Assembly (NCBI RefSeq): GCF_023278565.1
Contig: NC_064681.1
Span: 3,596,001-3,660,000, forward strand
DNA: 64,000 bases
From: Colletotrichum lupini
Lineage: Eukaryota > Ascomycota > Sordariomycetes > Glomerellales > Glomerellaceae
Direction: 5' to 3'
Both the position numbers and the translations under genes were made by a program. Positions 22,748 to 33,974 of this stretch are shown here, one piece after another (the stretch's first letter is position 1; every line of letters begins with the position of its first letter). The notes beneath the pieces were generated by a model. It was given only the letters and a program-made list of their open reading frames with translations, was not told the origin of the DNA and did not search any database.

Positions 22748-25003
22748 ATGGACCGACGATACTTCAAACCAAAGCAACAAGTTTCGAGTACCAAGGTTGC
22801 GTCTCGTGGACGACATCGATCACAATCACCACCAAGATCAACCCGTCACTTTACGAACCTGAAGCCACTTACATACGAACCTTTGAGAACATCGCGCTCG
22901 ATTAGAGTAGTCCAGATTCTCAAATTTAACGAGGAAAACCTCGAGATCTTTGCGACACTAAACCAGGTAGTACTGGGCGACACTGAAAAGACAACTACGA
23001 AGTATGCTGCTTTGTCCTACACATGGGGTCATCCAGTCACATCTACGGAGCACTGGGAGCCATACAGTGTCAAGCCTGAGAAGACGATCGCCAAAGCGAA
23101 GCTCATCTTGGTCCAGCCCGGAGACTATCTTCGCATGCTAAGCGACGACAATGTCATCAGCGACTGTACCTGGGTCGACCCATCACGGCTCTCAGAGTAC
23201 GAGATGACTGAGAACCTATCTGACTTTCTTCTAAGCTTGACGAGTCGATCCGAGGGACGCGGTGCACACATACCTCACGTTTGGATCGATGCCGTCTGCA
23301 TAGACCAGACGAACCCTCAAGAAAAGGCCGTCCAGATCCCACTCATGGGTGAGATCTATGCGCAGTCTTCAGCGGTCTACATCTGGCTAGGGAAGCACGA
23401 TCGAGACCTCCAGGGTCTGTACTGGATATACAGAGAGCTGTTGCCGGCAATCAGAGAGCATCAGAAACAAATGTCCTCATATCAGGAGTTTTTCAAGTGG
23501 CTTCAGTCGTATGGACCCGGCGATGAACGACTCTTGGTAGATCTTGGGCTCAAGCTCGAGAATACCTCGCTGAAGAATCAGTGGATCACATATCTCATGT
23601 TCTTCGCGACAAGGTCCTGGTTCTTCAGGGCTTGGACCTTGCAGGAGGCTGTGGTCGCCAGCAACCCTGTCTTTGTTGTTGGAAACGACTTCCATGTGTT
23701 GAGCTGGGCTGATACCTGGGATTTGAGAAGAATCGTCCAGGCCTGGAGCAACGGTCTATCAGAACTCACAATGCACAACAAAAAGCTTGCTCCCGAGTTG
23801 AGAGGCATTCGTCTCATTCGAGGCTGGACTGAGATATTTCCCCTTCGAAGTACCTTCTCGAGCTGCCTCCGAGCTGAAAGTCGGGAGCAATGGGTTCAGA
23901 CATGGTCATTATTGCTCTTTATCGCCACGTCAAAGGACTGCACTGTGACGGTCGACAGAGTCTACTCGACCTTTGGCATGGCCAAGATGATTTGCCCACC
24001 AGAAGCCAGCGGATTCCCAGAAGTTGACTTTTCACGGTCCGCCACCGAAGTCTTTACAAATGTCGCTCAGTTTCTGCTGTGCAACAGCGGAGGTCTGAGT
24101 CTGCTGTCTCTCGTTACAGATCGGACGTTTATCAAAACGACTGGTATGCCTTCTTGGGTGCCAGACTTTGCCATCAAAGGAGATCAAGGCCACTTACTTT
24201 CCTCCGTAACAAAGTTCAAAGCCTCTGCGGGTATTCCTGTAGAGCCTCTACCTCGTCACGACGGTGATTGCATTACTTTCCGGGGGAAAAGGGTCGGCAA
24301 GATTGCATTCATTCCGCCTAATGATGGCAAGTTTAGCCCCTTTGCGCTTCAAGTTGCTCTCTGCATTCCTCATCTGCCCGAAAAGTACCCGGCAAGTACC
24401 GCGGACAGCGCTGAAGCTCTGTGGAGGACTTTGATATATGACTTGGGCGAGACTCCCACCACATCTACGGGGGCAGCCGCCGAAGGAGGAGCTGATCCAA
24501 AACATGCACAAGGCTTCAAGCAGTGGTTTACAGTTGACTTGACGACATATCTCAATAGGGATGGGCATGGCTTGGAAAGACACGAGAGCCGCGAATTCGG
24601 CTGTATCCTTTCGTCCGACTTTCAAAAAGCTCATAGCGAGCTCATTCCATCCCTGGATGAGATCCATCACATCGTTCACTACATACTGGCACACCCGCAA
24701 CTGGTGCATCCATCGCAGGTCCAAGGGCCACTCGGCAGGTCATACCACACTTTGATGACTCCTATCATTATGAACAGACGACTGTTTGTTACTGATCAAG
24801 GGTTTATCGGATTGGCAAAGTTATCGGCTCGCATAGGCGACGAAGTTTGGGTCCTTGCTGGTGGTAGGGTTCCCTACATCATGAGACCGATAGAGGATGC
24901 TAAGAGGTTCTCGCTGGTTGGGGATGCTTATGTACACGGTCTGATGGATGGGAGTTGGTCTGTCACGAGTCACGCGACTGTTGAGGATGTTCAGGTTGTG
25001 TGA
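22748..25003 (+). CDS. HET-domain (heterokaryon incompatibility) protein
   Basis: Single-exon gene, 751 residues. The HET domain, which in known cases triggers cell death when incompatible hyphae fuse, is clear. Seen: KYAALSYTWG near residue 85, HVWIDAVCIDQTNPQEKAVQ near 180, MGEIYAQSSAVYIWLG just after, and RSWFFRAWTLQEA near 290. The C-terminal ~400 residues have no recognisable repeat domain but retain the usual HET-family blocks (VYSTFGMAK; LFVTDQGFIGL near the end). All motifs look intact and there are no internal stops. The neighbouring STAND N-terminal gene suggests an incompatibility or innate-immunity locus (inference). Confidence 0.92.
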   Translation: MDRRYFKPKQQVSSTKVASRGRHRSQSPPRSTRHFTNLKPLTYEPLRTSRSIRVVQILKFNEENLEIFATLNQVVLGDTEKTTTKYAALSYTWGHPVTSTEHWEPYSVKPEKTIAKAKLILVQPGDYLRMLSDDNVISDCTWVDPSRLSEYEMTENLSDFLLSLTSRSEGRGAHIPHVWIDAVCIDQTNPQEKAVQIPLMGEIYAQSSAVYIWLGKHDRDLQGLYWIYRELLPAIREHQKQMSSYQEFFKWLQSYGPGDERLLVDLGLKLENTSLKNQWITYLMFFATRSWFFRAWTLQEAVVASNPVFVVGNDFHVLSWADTWDLRRIVQAWSNGLSELTMHNKKLAPELRGIRLIRGWTEIFPLRSTFSSCLRAESREQWVQTWSLLLFIATSKDCTVTVDRVYSTFGMAKMICPPEASGFPEVDFSRSATEVFTNVAQFLLCNSGGLSLLSLVTDRTFIKTTGMPSWVPDFAIKGDQGHLLSSVTKFKASAGIPVEPLPRHDGDCITFRGKRVGKIAFIPPNDGKFSPFALQVALCIPHLPEKYPASTADSAEALWRTLIYDLGETPTTSTGAAAEGGADPKHAQGFKQWFTVDLTTYLNRDGHGLERHESREFGCILSSDFQKAHSELIPSLDEIHHIVHYILAHPQLVHPSQVQGPLGRSYHTLMTPIIMNRRLFVTDQGFIGLAKLSARIGDEVWVLAGGRVPYIMRPIEDAKRFSLVGDAYVHGLMDGSWSVTSHATVEDVQVV

Positions 25004-28000
25004 GGTTGTCAGCCAAATTCAATTTGATAAGATGCAGCGAGGGTTTGCACAACAAGCGTTATCCTCACTGCGGGCCGGGAGTCGATAGTTACGAAAGCTT
25101 CTGGAACTTGCCTATGAGCGTTGCCAGCACTAAAAACCAGCACATAAGATTTCGCCAAAACGATGGTGGCGTCATGCCTCTTACCTGACGGGTAGCCTAA
25201 GACATGAGGTTGTCTAAATGTTTAAAGTCGTGAGCAACCTGGACTATCACCGGGTTGTGTGAGTTGGTTATTGTCACACTCATTTCTCGACATGTGTGGC
25301 AGCAATCTTCTCAAACGGGCGAAAGTGACAAACAAAAGAGCATAACTCGAGTTGCTTAATGGCGATCGCGTTGTCTTATCGCGCGACAACTGGTAAAATC
25401 AAGTAACGATAGGCTACTTTCGAGCTTGCTTTCCTGCTTGCTTGCAGTCATGACTCCAATTAGGCTGATGGACAGGCCAAAAGTCGACGTGTGGCGCCGG
25501 GCGCTGACCTGTGAGGCTAGCGAACGAGACACACGCCAAAGAGTCATAGATGCTCAGTGCTGCAAAGGGCTATTGATTACCGAGATCTGACCAGCAGGAC
25601 CGAAGAGCTCGCCCAAACAGGCTTCGCGAAAGGGCGTCGGGTCGGGCGCGTGTGCGCCGACTTAGAGCCTTGGCACTCTGCAAAAATCCCCTGGCTCGAT
25701 TTCAAAGGTTCCAGGCGCGTTCGAGAGCACGGTTGAATGGTGGACGGGTGGCGGGGGGAACCAGGGGTGGTTTGCGGAGGCCACGATTTGGCTGCTCAAA
25801 GGGACGGCGCGAAGCCCTTTTGGGAGTCAATGTCCGGGGGCTGGATTTGGGGCGATTTCCTTCCTGGCCATTCTCTCACCTCTGCTCAGTGGCTCGTGCT
25901 GGTCGGGCGGTTGTCAGAACTTTAGATACGGCAGTGCCAGCTCCCATTTGCGAATGGTCTGCGGTCTGAGTGAGTCGGGCACGGCGAGGAAGGATTCGGT
26001 GCGGGAGGCAACGCGCGGAACCCGCCCCGGCGGCTCAAGCCACGGTCCTTTGGGCGGCGATAGAGTGTAAAAAGATATGACAGGCCTGGAGTGTCGCCAG
26101 CTGCTGTTGATCGAGCAGACCTAGTCTCAGAAAGGATTTGGCGAGCTGTCAAGTCAAACTGTCATTTTCGTTTGTAAGCTGGCATGGAAAATGATCTCGG
26201 CTACTCTCTGCAGCTTCTTCTTTGGTGTTGGACTGAGAACAGAAGTCCTTCAACATCTCGGTCATGTGTCAAGGGCGCGGTTTACATGTCTTCGACCTGT
26301 CGGGCACTAGCGATCAGGGAAGAGAGTCAAGCTTTGCGAAGGCCACGCCAACGTACCAAAGCTTTTGAGCCCGGCTTGGAAGCATTGGCAAAGTTACCGT
26401 GATGGCTTGGCCATCGCCTGGGTGCGGCGGAGAGCACGACTGCTTCAGGGCTGCATTGTAACACACTGCACCAGGCCACCGTCAGTAGAGCGCAGCGGCG
26501 AGCAGAGTTGGGTTCCTGGTGGGTTTGGTGGCCAGCGGCGGGCGGCGGAATCCTGCAGCTGTTTGTGCGCCATGGCCCGCTAGTTTCTGGGCTTTCACAC
26601 CCTCATCCTAGCTGATCAAGCCATCCCGGATGGCACTTTGAACGACGTTGGAGCGAGTGGTGTGAGATACTGCGCGTGAGCTGTTGACAGCGAGGGACCT
26701 GCCAGTTCGTCAAGCAGGCTGGTAGGCACGTAGGCAAGGCATATGTAAGGTAGATCAGTGATAGTTGTGAGCAGTCTTCGGTAGACCTCCGTTTGCATGT
26801 GCCTTGCTTGGCAGGACGATGGCCGCATGAAACATTGTTGCCATTGTCAAGATGGTTTAGGGCGGCGACTCGGCGAGGAGACCTGTGTCTCGAATGGCTT
26901 ATCTCGAACAGTCTCATCGTGTGTTTGTGTGTGTTGATATTTGTGGCGTAGATGACAGACAGAATTGACACGGACGTCTGATTGGCTTGCAAATGAGAAA
27001 CTGTCCTGCTTTACGACCACGATGTATCCTTTCGACAGTGAATTGTCAGTGATCCAGTGAAGAGTTTTCGTTATCAATTCATCAATTGCGGTCTTGGCGG
27101 CTCCGCACCGCCATAGTAGTTGATCGATGGGAAACGGCATCAGTTTCCCAAAGCGCTTAATCCCTAGCGGCTGGTAAGCCTAGCCGAGTCAAGTGGGTAA
27201 CGACAAATGTCCGCTAAAACATCCTCCTTCCCTTTTCATGGCATCAATGTGTCCGTCCAGATTATGCAAATTCGCTCTGAAGAAATGCTAGTTGAAATGA
27301 GTGCTATTATCATGGCATGTCATGATGAGGACTAAACGTATAAGTTCACGTGGAGGATTGACTTCGACAAATTTTGGATTAGAAGTGTATAGAGACAGTG
27401 CCTATAGTGACAAGATAAAGAGCCCATAGGTGTTGGGCGGCAGACCGAAGTGCTACAATTGTCACGATGCATCCTTGCCACAGACCCAAATGCTAAGTCG
27501 GGAGACGGCAGACCCCTGTGGAGAGCATTTTGCGGGGAGTACAACAGGTCTGACAGCTCTAACATGGTGCTGAGCATGGGTTTATTTCACCTGACACACA
27601 GAAACGTGGTTACCCAACCGGCCTTGTGTTCTTTGTTCGATGTCGGTTGGAATCTGAATCGCAGTTTACCACTTTCTAGAGTCTCAAGCACTCCAGGCTC
27701 TAGGCAGCTTCGCGCAAAAAACATTGACTATCTCAACGGCTTCATGCGGCTTTCCGCGGTTTGGAGAGAGTTATGATCGGACACACCAAGGTTGAGGCTA
27801 GGCGAGGTTGAATTTGAATAGGGGGCTAAGGCAAAGCATCCGCATTACGGTTGCCTACTCCAATACCACTGGAACGCATCCCGCTCAGGGCATGCAGCTC
27901 CATTGAGGCATCTGCCAATCGGGACCCCTGCGGTCCAATATCGGGGAGGACCTTTTGTAGCGTGTCCCGTTGCCCTCCGACGAATGGCACGACAATCAGG

Positions 28001-29373
28001 ACCAGTTCAGCAGAAAGACTTTAAATCACCTGTTGCGGAAGCTGCAGGAGGCTTTATGTCGCCAAGACCACGGGCATGGTACTGTACATGGTTTGTTGGC
28101 CTGCTCGCCGCGAATCTCTACGACTCGACGACTCGACGAGGCAGATTGGTTTCTCTCTGCTCCGAGGCTGTCTCACCCGTGATAACTGACGGCGCCAATA
28201 TTCGGGCCACGAGCTACCCAGTTCTTATAGCGAAGAAGGGTATCTGCGTTTCTGCTTGCTTCAAGCCTGCGATCCGGATGCTTCTGCATACTTTATCTGA
28301 AGGCTGGTAGACGTGATGGGGGCGGAATGTAACCCGCCCGCCTTGTAGCTGAGTTTACGAGGAACCCTTCAATCAAGCTTAAGGACTTGGCACTTTTGAT
28401 GATCCCTTGGTTCTTAGTCGCCGTTAGTGGCGTCTAGTGGTCATTTTCGACGGTTAGAGTGTATCACTACATCGTGTTACCTCCGATCCCATGGGACCAT
28501 CTAGCCAAACACGAGGGTACTTCTTTGGGGAAGCCTCCAGCCTCGGCGATCGACTGCCCAGTCAGGTTGAAGCTGTTAACAACAATGCGATGATACTGTA
28601 TTCTAGAACGCCACTAGAAAGTTGATGAGCCTCGTCGGCCAATAATCTCACGGCCCTCGCATCAGCCAGTAGCCGAACTGTTCCTCCTCAGGATCGTTGG
28701 TGGATTGCCTAAAGTTTGGGGCATAGTGAGTAACATCGTCAAGGACCTTCCTAATTGAGGATCGATGAACAGTTGCGGCTTACATCAAAAGTGCCAGACA
28801 GGCAAGACAAATCCCGAGAGCAGACTGGTGACCCAGCAGCTCCAACGCGGATCGACTGCCACAGGACTTGACCGTCGTCCCAGACACCCGTTTCTGGTGT
28901 GGCCAAATGCCATGCGCCGCGGGTCTGCATGTCGCCTGCCTACTCACTCGGACTAAACGAATTTCGACCTGGCCGGAGCGACATGCAGACCCCCGCTGAA
29001 CAAACGTACCGCTTTCTTATCTGGCCTGCTCCCTGTACATCGGGAAAGCAGGGATGACCACATCAAGCTGTCTCGTCCGGGGTCCTTTTGCTGTAAGCTC
29101 GTGCCACTGTGTGCTCGACGCGAGAACCTCTCCAACGGTCCAACCAGTGGGAGAGGTTTTGCATATCGCTCCAGGTAGATTCATGTCGGCAGGGATAGTC
29201 ACACAGAGCGAATGCGACGGCGGGTTTGTCGAGACATATAACGACTGCGAGCCCTCTCAAACTCTTTCCAGCTTTTCCCCCCTTCAGCCCGCGTTTTGTG
29301 TTTCACGACCTTTACAGTTGCCCTTTGTCGAGCAATAGGTCCAGCTGTGGAGAAAGCATCCGACAAGCCCACC
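25004..29373. other. Gene-poor interval, 4.4 kb
   Basis: No gene, RNA gene or mobile element recognised between the HET gene and the OPT transporter. Base composition is ordinary, unlike the RIP blocks. Open frames (longest ~135 codons) lack domain motifs and consistent splice structure. The last ~150 bp before 29,374 are presumably the OPT promoter and leader, with a pyrimidine-rich stretch at 29,258-29,285. Confidence 0.45.
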
Positions 29374-32141
29374 ATGACCGAAGAAAAGGTAGCACCGGCC
29401 TCGGCCGTGGCCCCGGCTACCCGCGTCGACAGCGCCGAGCCCCGCCCCTCCTACACCGGCAGCGTCACCGTCCACCCCGATGAGAAGGGCGCAATGGGCG
29501 GCGAATGGACGGAACCCATCGTCGATACGAAGGTACCGGAGACTGAGGACTACAAGGAGGAGGATCTCTACCGCCCGCTGAAGATGGATGAGAATATTCC
29601 TCATGAGGAGAGCATCCTGACCGTTCGAGCTATTGTTGTTGGCTGCATTTTGGGATCCTTGGTGAATGCATCCAACTTGTATCTTGGCTTGGTAAGTTCA
29701 TTCCTCTTTCTGGGCATGAAGTGGTCCTTCCCGCAGCCCTAGACTGGCCGAGAGATCACCATCGTGAACTTTGACAACCGAAATTCGGCGATATTTCTAC
29801 AATTGTGAATCGTTCTGACATCAAATTGCTTTGAAGAAAACCGGCTTCACGTTTGTGGCCTCGATGTTTGGTGCCATTTTTGGATACGGAATCTTGAAGA
29901 TGCTTTCGACAACGAAGATTCCAATCCTCGGTGGAACCTTTGGCCCTCAAGAGAACTCCATCGTTCAAGTGAGTATGACCTGAATCCATAATGAGTGGCG
30001 GGAACACAAAACCTAACATACTTAGGCTGCTGCCACCGGTGCCGGAGGTATCGCAGGTATCTTCGTTGCAGGTATCCCTGCCATGTACAGACTCGATCTC
30101 ATGCCTAGCACGCCGGCTGGTGATATCGGCAAGATCTTCACCTTGACTCTCTGCTGCTCCTTCTTCGGCCTGTTCTTCGTTACGCCGCTGCGCAAGTTTT
30201 TCATCATTCGCACTGCCCGCGAGCTCAAGCTTATGTTCCCGACCTCTACCGCCACGGCCCTGACTATTCGATCCATGCACGCTGGTGTCAATGGCGCCCG
30301 TGAGGCCGCTATTAAGCTCAAGGCCTTGGGAATTGCCTTTGGAGTCTGTATCGCGCACCGCGTGGCATCATACTACGCCATCGGAATTCTCTACGACTGG
30401 CACAGTAAGTCAATGCTTTTATCAAACGAGACCATTTTAAACTGACCTTCTCTTAGTCATGTCATGGATCCACATCTGGTCTGGCTACACGAGCTCTGCT
30501 ATGAACATCGAATCATGGGGATGGTGAGTGAAAATTGAGACTGGCGGTCATGTCAGTGGTGATGTTTGGCTGACACCGGACCGCAGGTACTTTGAGTGGA
30601 CGACCGCTTTCATTGGCTCCGGCATGCTTATTGGCATGAACTCTGCCTGCTCCATGATGGGAGGAGCCGTTCTTGCCTGGGGAGTCATCGGACCCGTCCT
30701 GGTTCATTGTAAGCCTCTCGGAGCCTCTAGATACTCTCACTTGCCAGATATTAACAGTCATCAACAGACGGCGAATGCATCGGTATCCAGGCCTCCGAAG
30801 ACCCCAACTGGTCCGGTCTCTACTCCTTCACCTCCCTGAGAAACATCGGTCAAGGCCCGCCATCCCCCCGTTACTGGCTGCTGGTGAGTCTATCCTCGGT
30901 TCCCTCACGAGACGAACCATGATCTAACCTTACTTAGTGGCCCGGTGTCATGATCATGGTCTGCTCTTCCATGGGTGAGCTTATCGTCCACTGGAAGATC
31001 ATCTACTTCGGTTTCGCCGCCGGCTGGAGGTCAATCTGCCTCTCCATCCACGAGACCGCGATGAAGAAGGGCAAGCGCATCGAATTCTTCGCAAAGTACG
31101 CAGAGGCGGAAGAGAAGCGCGAGGCTGATGCTGTCGAGGACCCCGCGACTCCCGAGCAACAGGTCAAGACCTGGATCTGGGTTGTTGGTCTCTTCGCGTC
31201 CATCATCCTGGCCTGCATCGTCATGGGTCTGCAATGGCAGGTCAACGTTGGTGTCACCATCCTCGCCTTGGTCCTTGCCTTCCTGTTCTCTTTCCTCGCC
31301 ATCCAGATCGGTGGTGTCACTGATCAGACGCCCCTTACTGCTGCTGCCAAGGCCGCTCAGCTTGTCATCGGTGGTACCACCACCGGCGCCGGATACACCG
31401 TCCAGCACGCCCAGAAGATCAACCTCATCTCCGCCGGTCTCGCTGCCGGTGCTGCTGACGTCGCTACGGCTCTGACGTCCGATTTCCGTACCGGTTTCTT
31501 GCTCGGCACCCCTCCCAACAAGCAGTTCATCGCCCAGGCCATCGGAACCTTCGTCTCCGTCTGGCTCGCGCCCGGCCTGTTCGTTCTGTTCACCACTGCC
31601 TACCCTTGCATTACGGACGCCGAGGCCGAGCACTGCCCCTTCCTGGTTCCTTCCGTCAGTGCCTGGGCTGCCGTGGCCGAGGTTGTCACCAGCCCCAACG
31701 TCCCCATCCCTCGCTCTTCCGGCATCTTCGCCATTTGCCTCGGTATCTTCTCCATTCTCCAGGTCATCTTCCGTCACTACTACCTGGTTGGACCCCGCGA
31801 GAAGTACCAGCAGTGGCTTCCTAACTGGGGTGCCATTGCCCTGTCTTTCGTTATTCCTGGTCCCGTCTTCGTTAACGCCGCCTTTGTCGGTGCCATTATT
31901 GCCTTCATCTGGCGCCGTTGGAAGCCTGCTTCCTTCGAAATTGTAAGTGCTGATCCGGCTATGTCACGTTGTTCCTTGGAACCAGAAACTAATTATTTGC
32001 TAGGCCTGCTATGCTATCGCTGCGGGTATGATCGCTGGAGAGGGTATGGGTGGTGTTATCGGCGCTGCCCTTCAACTCGGCAATGTCTCTAGTGACAGAT
32101 ATGGTACTGGAGGTCTGGCCTGCCCCGATAATGCTTGTTAA
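29374..32141 (+). CDS. OPT family oligopeptide/metal-chelate transporter
   Basis: Multi-pass plasma- or organelle-membrane transporter of the OPT superfamily. Eight exons: 29374-29691, 29837-29968, 30026-30404, 30457-30523, 30587-30708, 30768-30883, 30938-31942 and 32004-32141; they sum to 758 residues and all phases agree. Seen: a cytoplasmic N-terminus of ~90 residues, the OPT block [16 protein letters not shown] across the first splice junction, [22 protein letters not shown], a Gly/Ala-rich segment near [14 protein letters not shown], ~14 hydrophobic helices, and a final [14 protein letters not shown] helix. It is closest in style to the fungal branch of yeast YGL114W-like proteins. The start at 29374 has a strong cccaccATGa context; an in-frame ATG 78 bp upstream would add 26 residues. 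Confidence 0.93.
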
Positions 32142-32461
32142 ACTAGCAAAAGTTGTGGGAAGCAAGTGTAGTCTCTGTCGGGTGTGGCACGAGTATGAAG
32201 GCCGGAGGCCGTCACCTTTCCAAAGGAGCTTGGTCTTCAGTCCGGTCCTTGATATCGGTTGATCATTGAGCCGCTCTGGCTGAGCTGTTGGTAGCCGAGT
32301 CCGAGGCCAGCTTCACTCCCATCATCCAGAGCTGCACTGCCCTCTACAAATATGATTGAAGATGTTAGCCATGAGTTATAATATTGTAATACAAAGATGA
32401 ACCCCTCGAGGTCATGATCATACGCAAAAACCGCTGTAGTAAGACCATGAGACAAGGTGTT
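32142..32461. other. Short convergent intergenic region
   Basis: 320 bp between the stop of the OPT transporter and the stop of the GFA gene. It holds both 3' ends; nothing else is seen. Confidence 0.4.
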
Positions 32462-33556
32462 TCACTCCGACACAACATAGCCCTCCGTCCCGTCATTGCT
32501 CCACTCTATATTAACACTATCCCACTCGAGGCCTTCAAGAACACGAACGTTCAATGGCTGAATCTCGAGCTGCTTTCGCACAAACTCCTGCCTTGCCTCA
32601 GGAAGCTTGGCAACCAACTCCTTTGGCGGCCCATACAGGTTGCCAAAGCAGTGCACGCCACAGGTGCGGCAAAAAGGCGAGCCATTGAATTTGCGGCCAA
32701 ACTGATAGTCCAGAGCCTCGTCTTTACCGACGATACTAACCTCAGACCGATGAGGATACACACCGATGAAGCCATTCTAGGTCCCATTGCAGATTAGCAC
32801 ATTTTGAACACAATGAGTCGGATCATGAACTCTTCACATACGCGAACACATATACTACAATTATCTTCCTTGATCTGAGCTTCGGACAGAGGCTTGCTCT
32901 TGAGCGCGATTTGAACGGCACCGCAGTCGCAGCCTCCGGTGTAGAGTGTGAGGTCATCTCCAGGAACGTCGGGCAGCGAACCGCAGAACTCAGCCGGCGC
33001 AGATGTAGATGCCTTCTCAACGAGGCTATCTTCGAGTTAGGCGTGTCTAGCCTCCTACCAGTCTTGCTTAACTCACCTCAGAGAGCCTGGATACGGCATA
33101 TATGCATCCGGGGCACCGGTGGTTACGATGTTTCTCCCCTTAATGAACACATGTTGGAAATCAGAGACAAGCACCCGAAAGTTGATGCCTTTCTTCCCAG
33201 CTTGAACGCCGGAAGTGTGTGTTCCGAAGAGAGCAGTGCCGCAGACATTGCAGAACTGTCGTTTTGTTATCAGCCAGTCGTCTCAGACTACATTAGTGAT
33301 GCTCCTTCTACCAAGGTAAACATACCTCATGCCTCAAAGCCTCGCTATCCGATCCGGTATAAGTTGTCAATGTTTCGCTAGAGCACCCCTTTGTGATTTT
33401 CAAGCTATCACCGGCATCATAAATCCAGACATGTCCCTTTTTTACACACAGCGAGCAGTCGCAAATCACCAAGGACGGATACTCTGGCAATTGAACCTCG
33501 TATTGGTTCACGCCACAGTGGCAGTTACCCTGTAAGGTTCTCAGTGCGGTCTCCAT
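32462..33556 (-). CDS. Double GFA-domain (CENP-V/GFA zinc fold) protein
   Basis: Exons 33326-33556, 33077-33255, 32842-33025 and 32462-32776 give 302 residues. GFA domains bind zinc through conserved cysteines and are named after the glutathione-dependent formaldehyde-activating enzyme. Two complete cysteine sets are seen. Domain 1: GNCHCG, CDCSLC and FCNVCGTALFG. Domain 2: GGCDCG, DNCSIC and FCRTCGVHCFG. The third intron must end at gatag (33,026-33,028 on the complementary strand) to keep the second domain in frame; two nearer-consensus AGs downstream would shift it. An in-frame ATG at 33,643 could extend the N-terminus by 29 residues. The enzyme activity is not known. The gene starts ~400 bp from the LINE-type element. 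Confidence 0.85.
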
Positions 33557-33960
33557 GGCGTTCCGACTACAATGGCTATGGGACGCGCGCCGGTGAGTAA
33601 AGCTCAGGGTTTCAGGGTGTGCTGAGACATCAGCATACTCCAAGATAAAGAAGCAAGGTCCTTATGAAATCAGAAAGCAAAGGTTTAGATTCACCATAAG
33701 CAGGCAGCAACCGACAACTTCCTGCTTACGTGGTCGGCTATCGGCACAGCTGTTCATGTCCTACTATGCCCGATTCATCGCTTGCCCCGCACTTGCAGGA
33801 TTGCATCTTATGCATCACGGTGGCACGAGACTCACTTATCTAAGTCGGCGTGAACACTTGAGGTTCAAATGCGATCGAAAGCAGCGCCGCTAGAGCAGTA
33901 ATTATTACGGAGAATATCAAGGAGTCCTCTGAACTAAATCTTGACCGGGACGCGCCGCGA
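33557..33960. other. Promoter-side intergenic next to the LINE block
   Basis: About 400 bp of ordinary composition between the GFA gene start and the target duplication of the retrotransposon. Presumably the GFA promoter. No coding potential. Confidence 0.4.
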
Positions 33961-33974
33961 GGATGGAGAGTCGA
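33961..33974. repeat. Target-site duplication of the LINE-type element, left copy
   Basis: ggatggagagtcga, matched by ggatagagagtcga at 40,959-40,972 with a single G-to-A difference. The repeat length is typical of non-LTR insertion, and the one mismatch is of RIP type. Confidence 0.65.

Noticed and set aside
25652..25969. GC-rich 105-codon open frame
   Set aside because: Arg/Gly-rich chance frame in locally GC-rich DNA; no homology and overlapping frames on both strands.
28765..28956. Small open frame in the gene-poor interval
   Set aside because: No signal peptide, domain or splice evidence.
29756..30358. 200-codon open frame on the minus strand
   Set aside because: Lies opposite OPT exons 2 and 3 and crosses their introns; no motif.
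31031..31777. 248-codon open frame on the minus strand
   Set aside because: Antisense shadow of the strongly supported OPT transporter exon; composition is a run of Gly/Asp/Glu codons complementary to the membrane helices.
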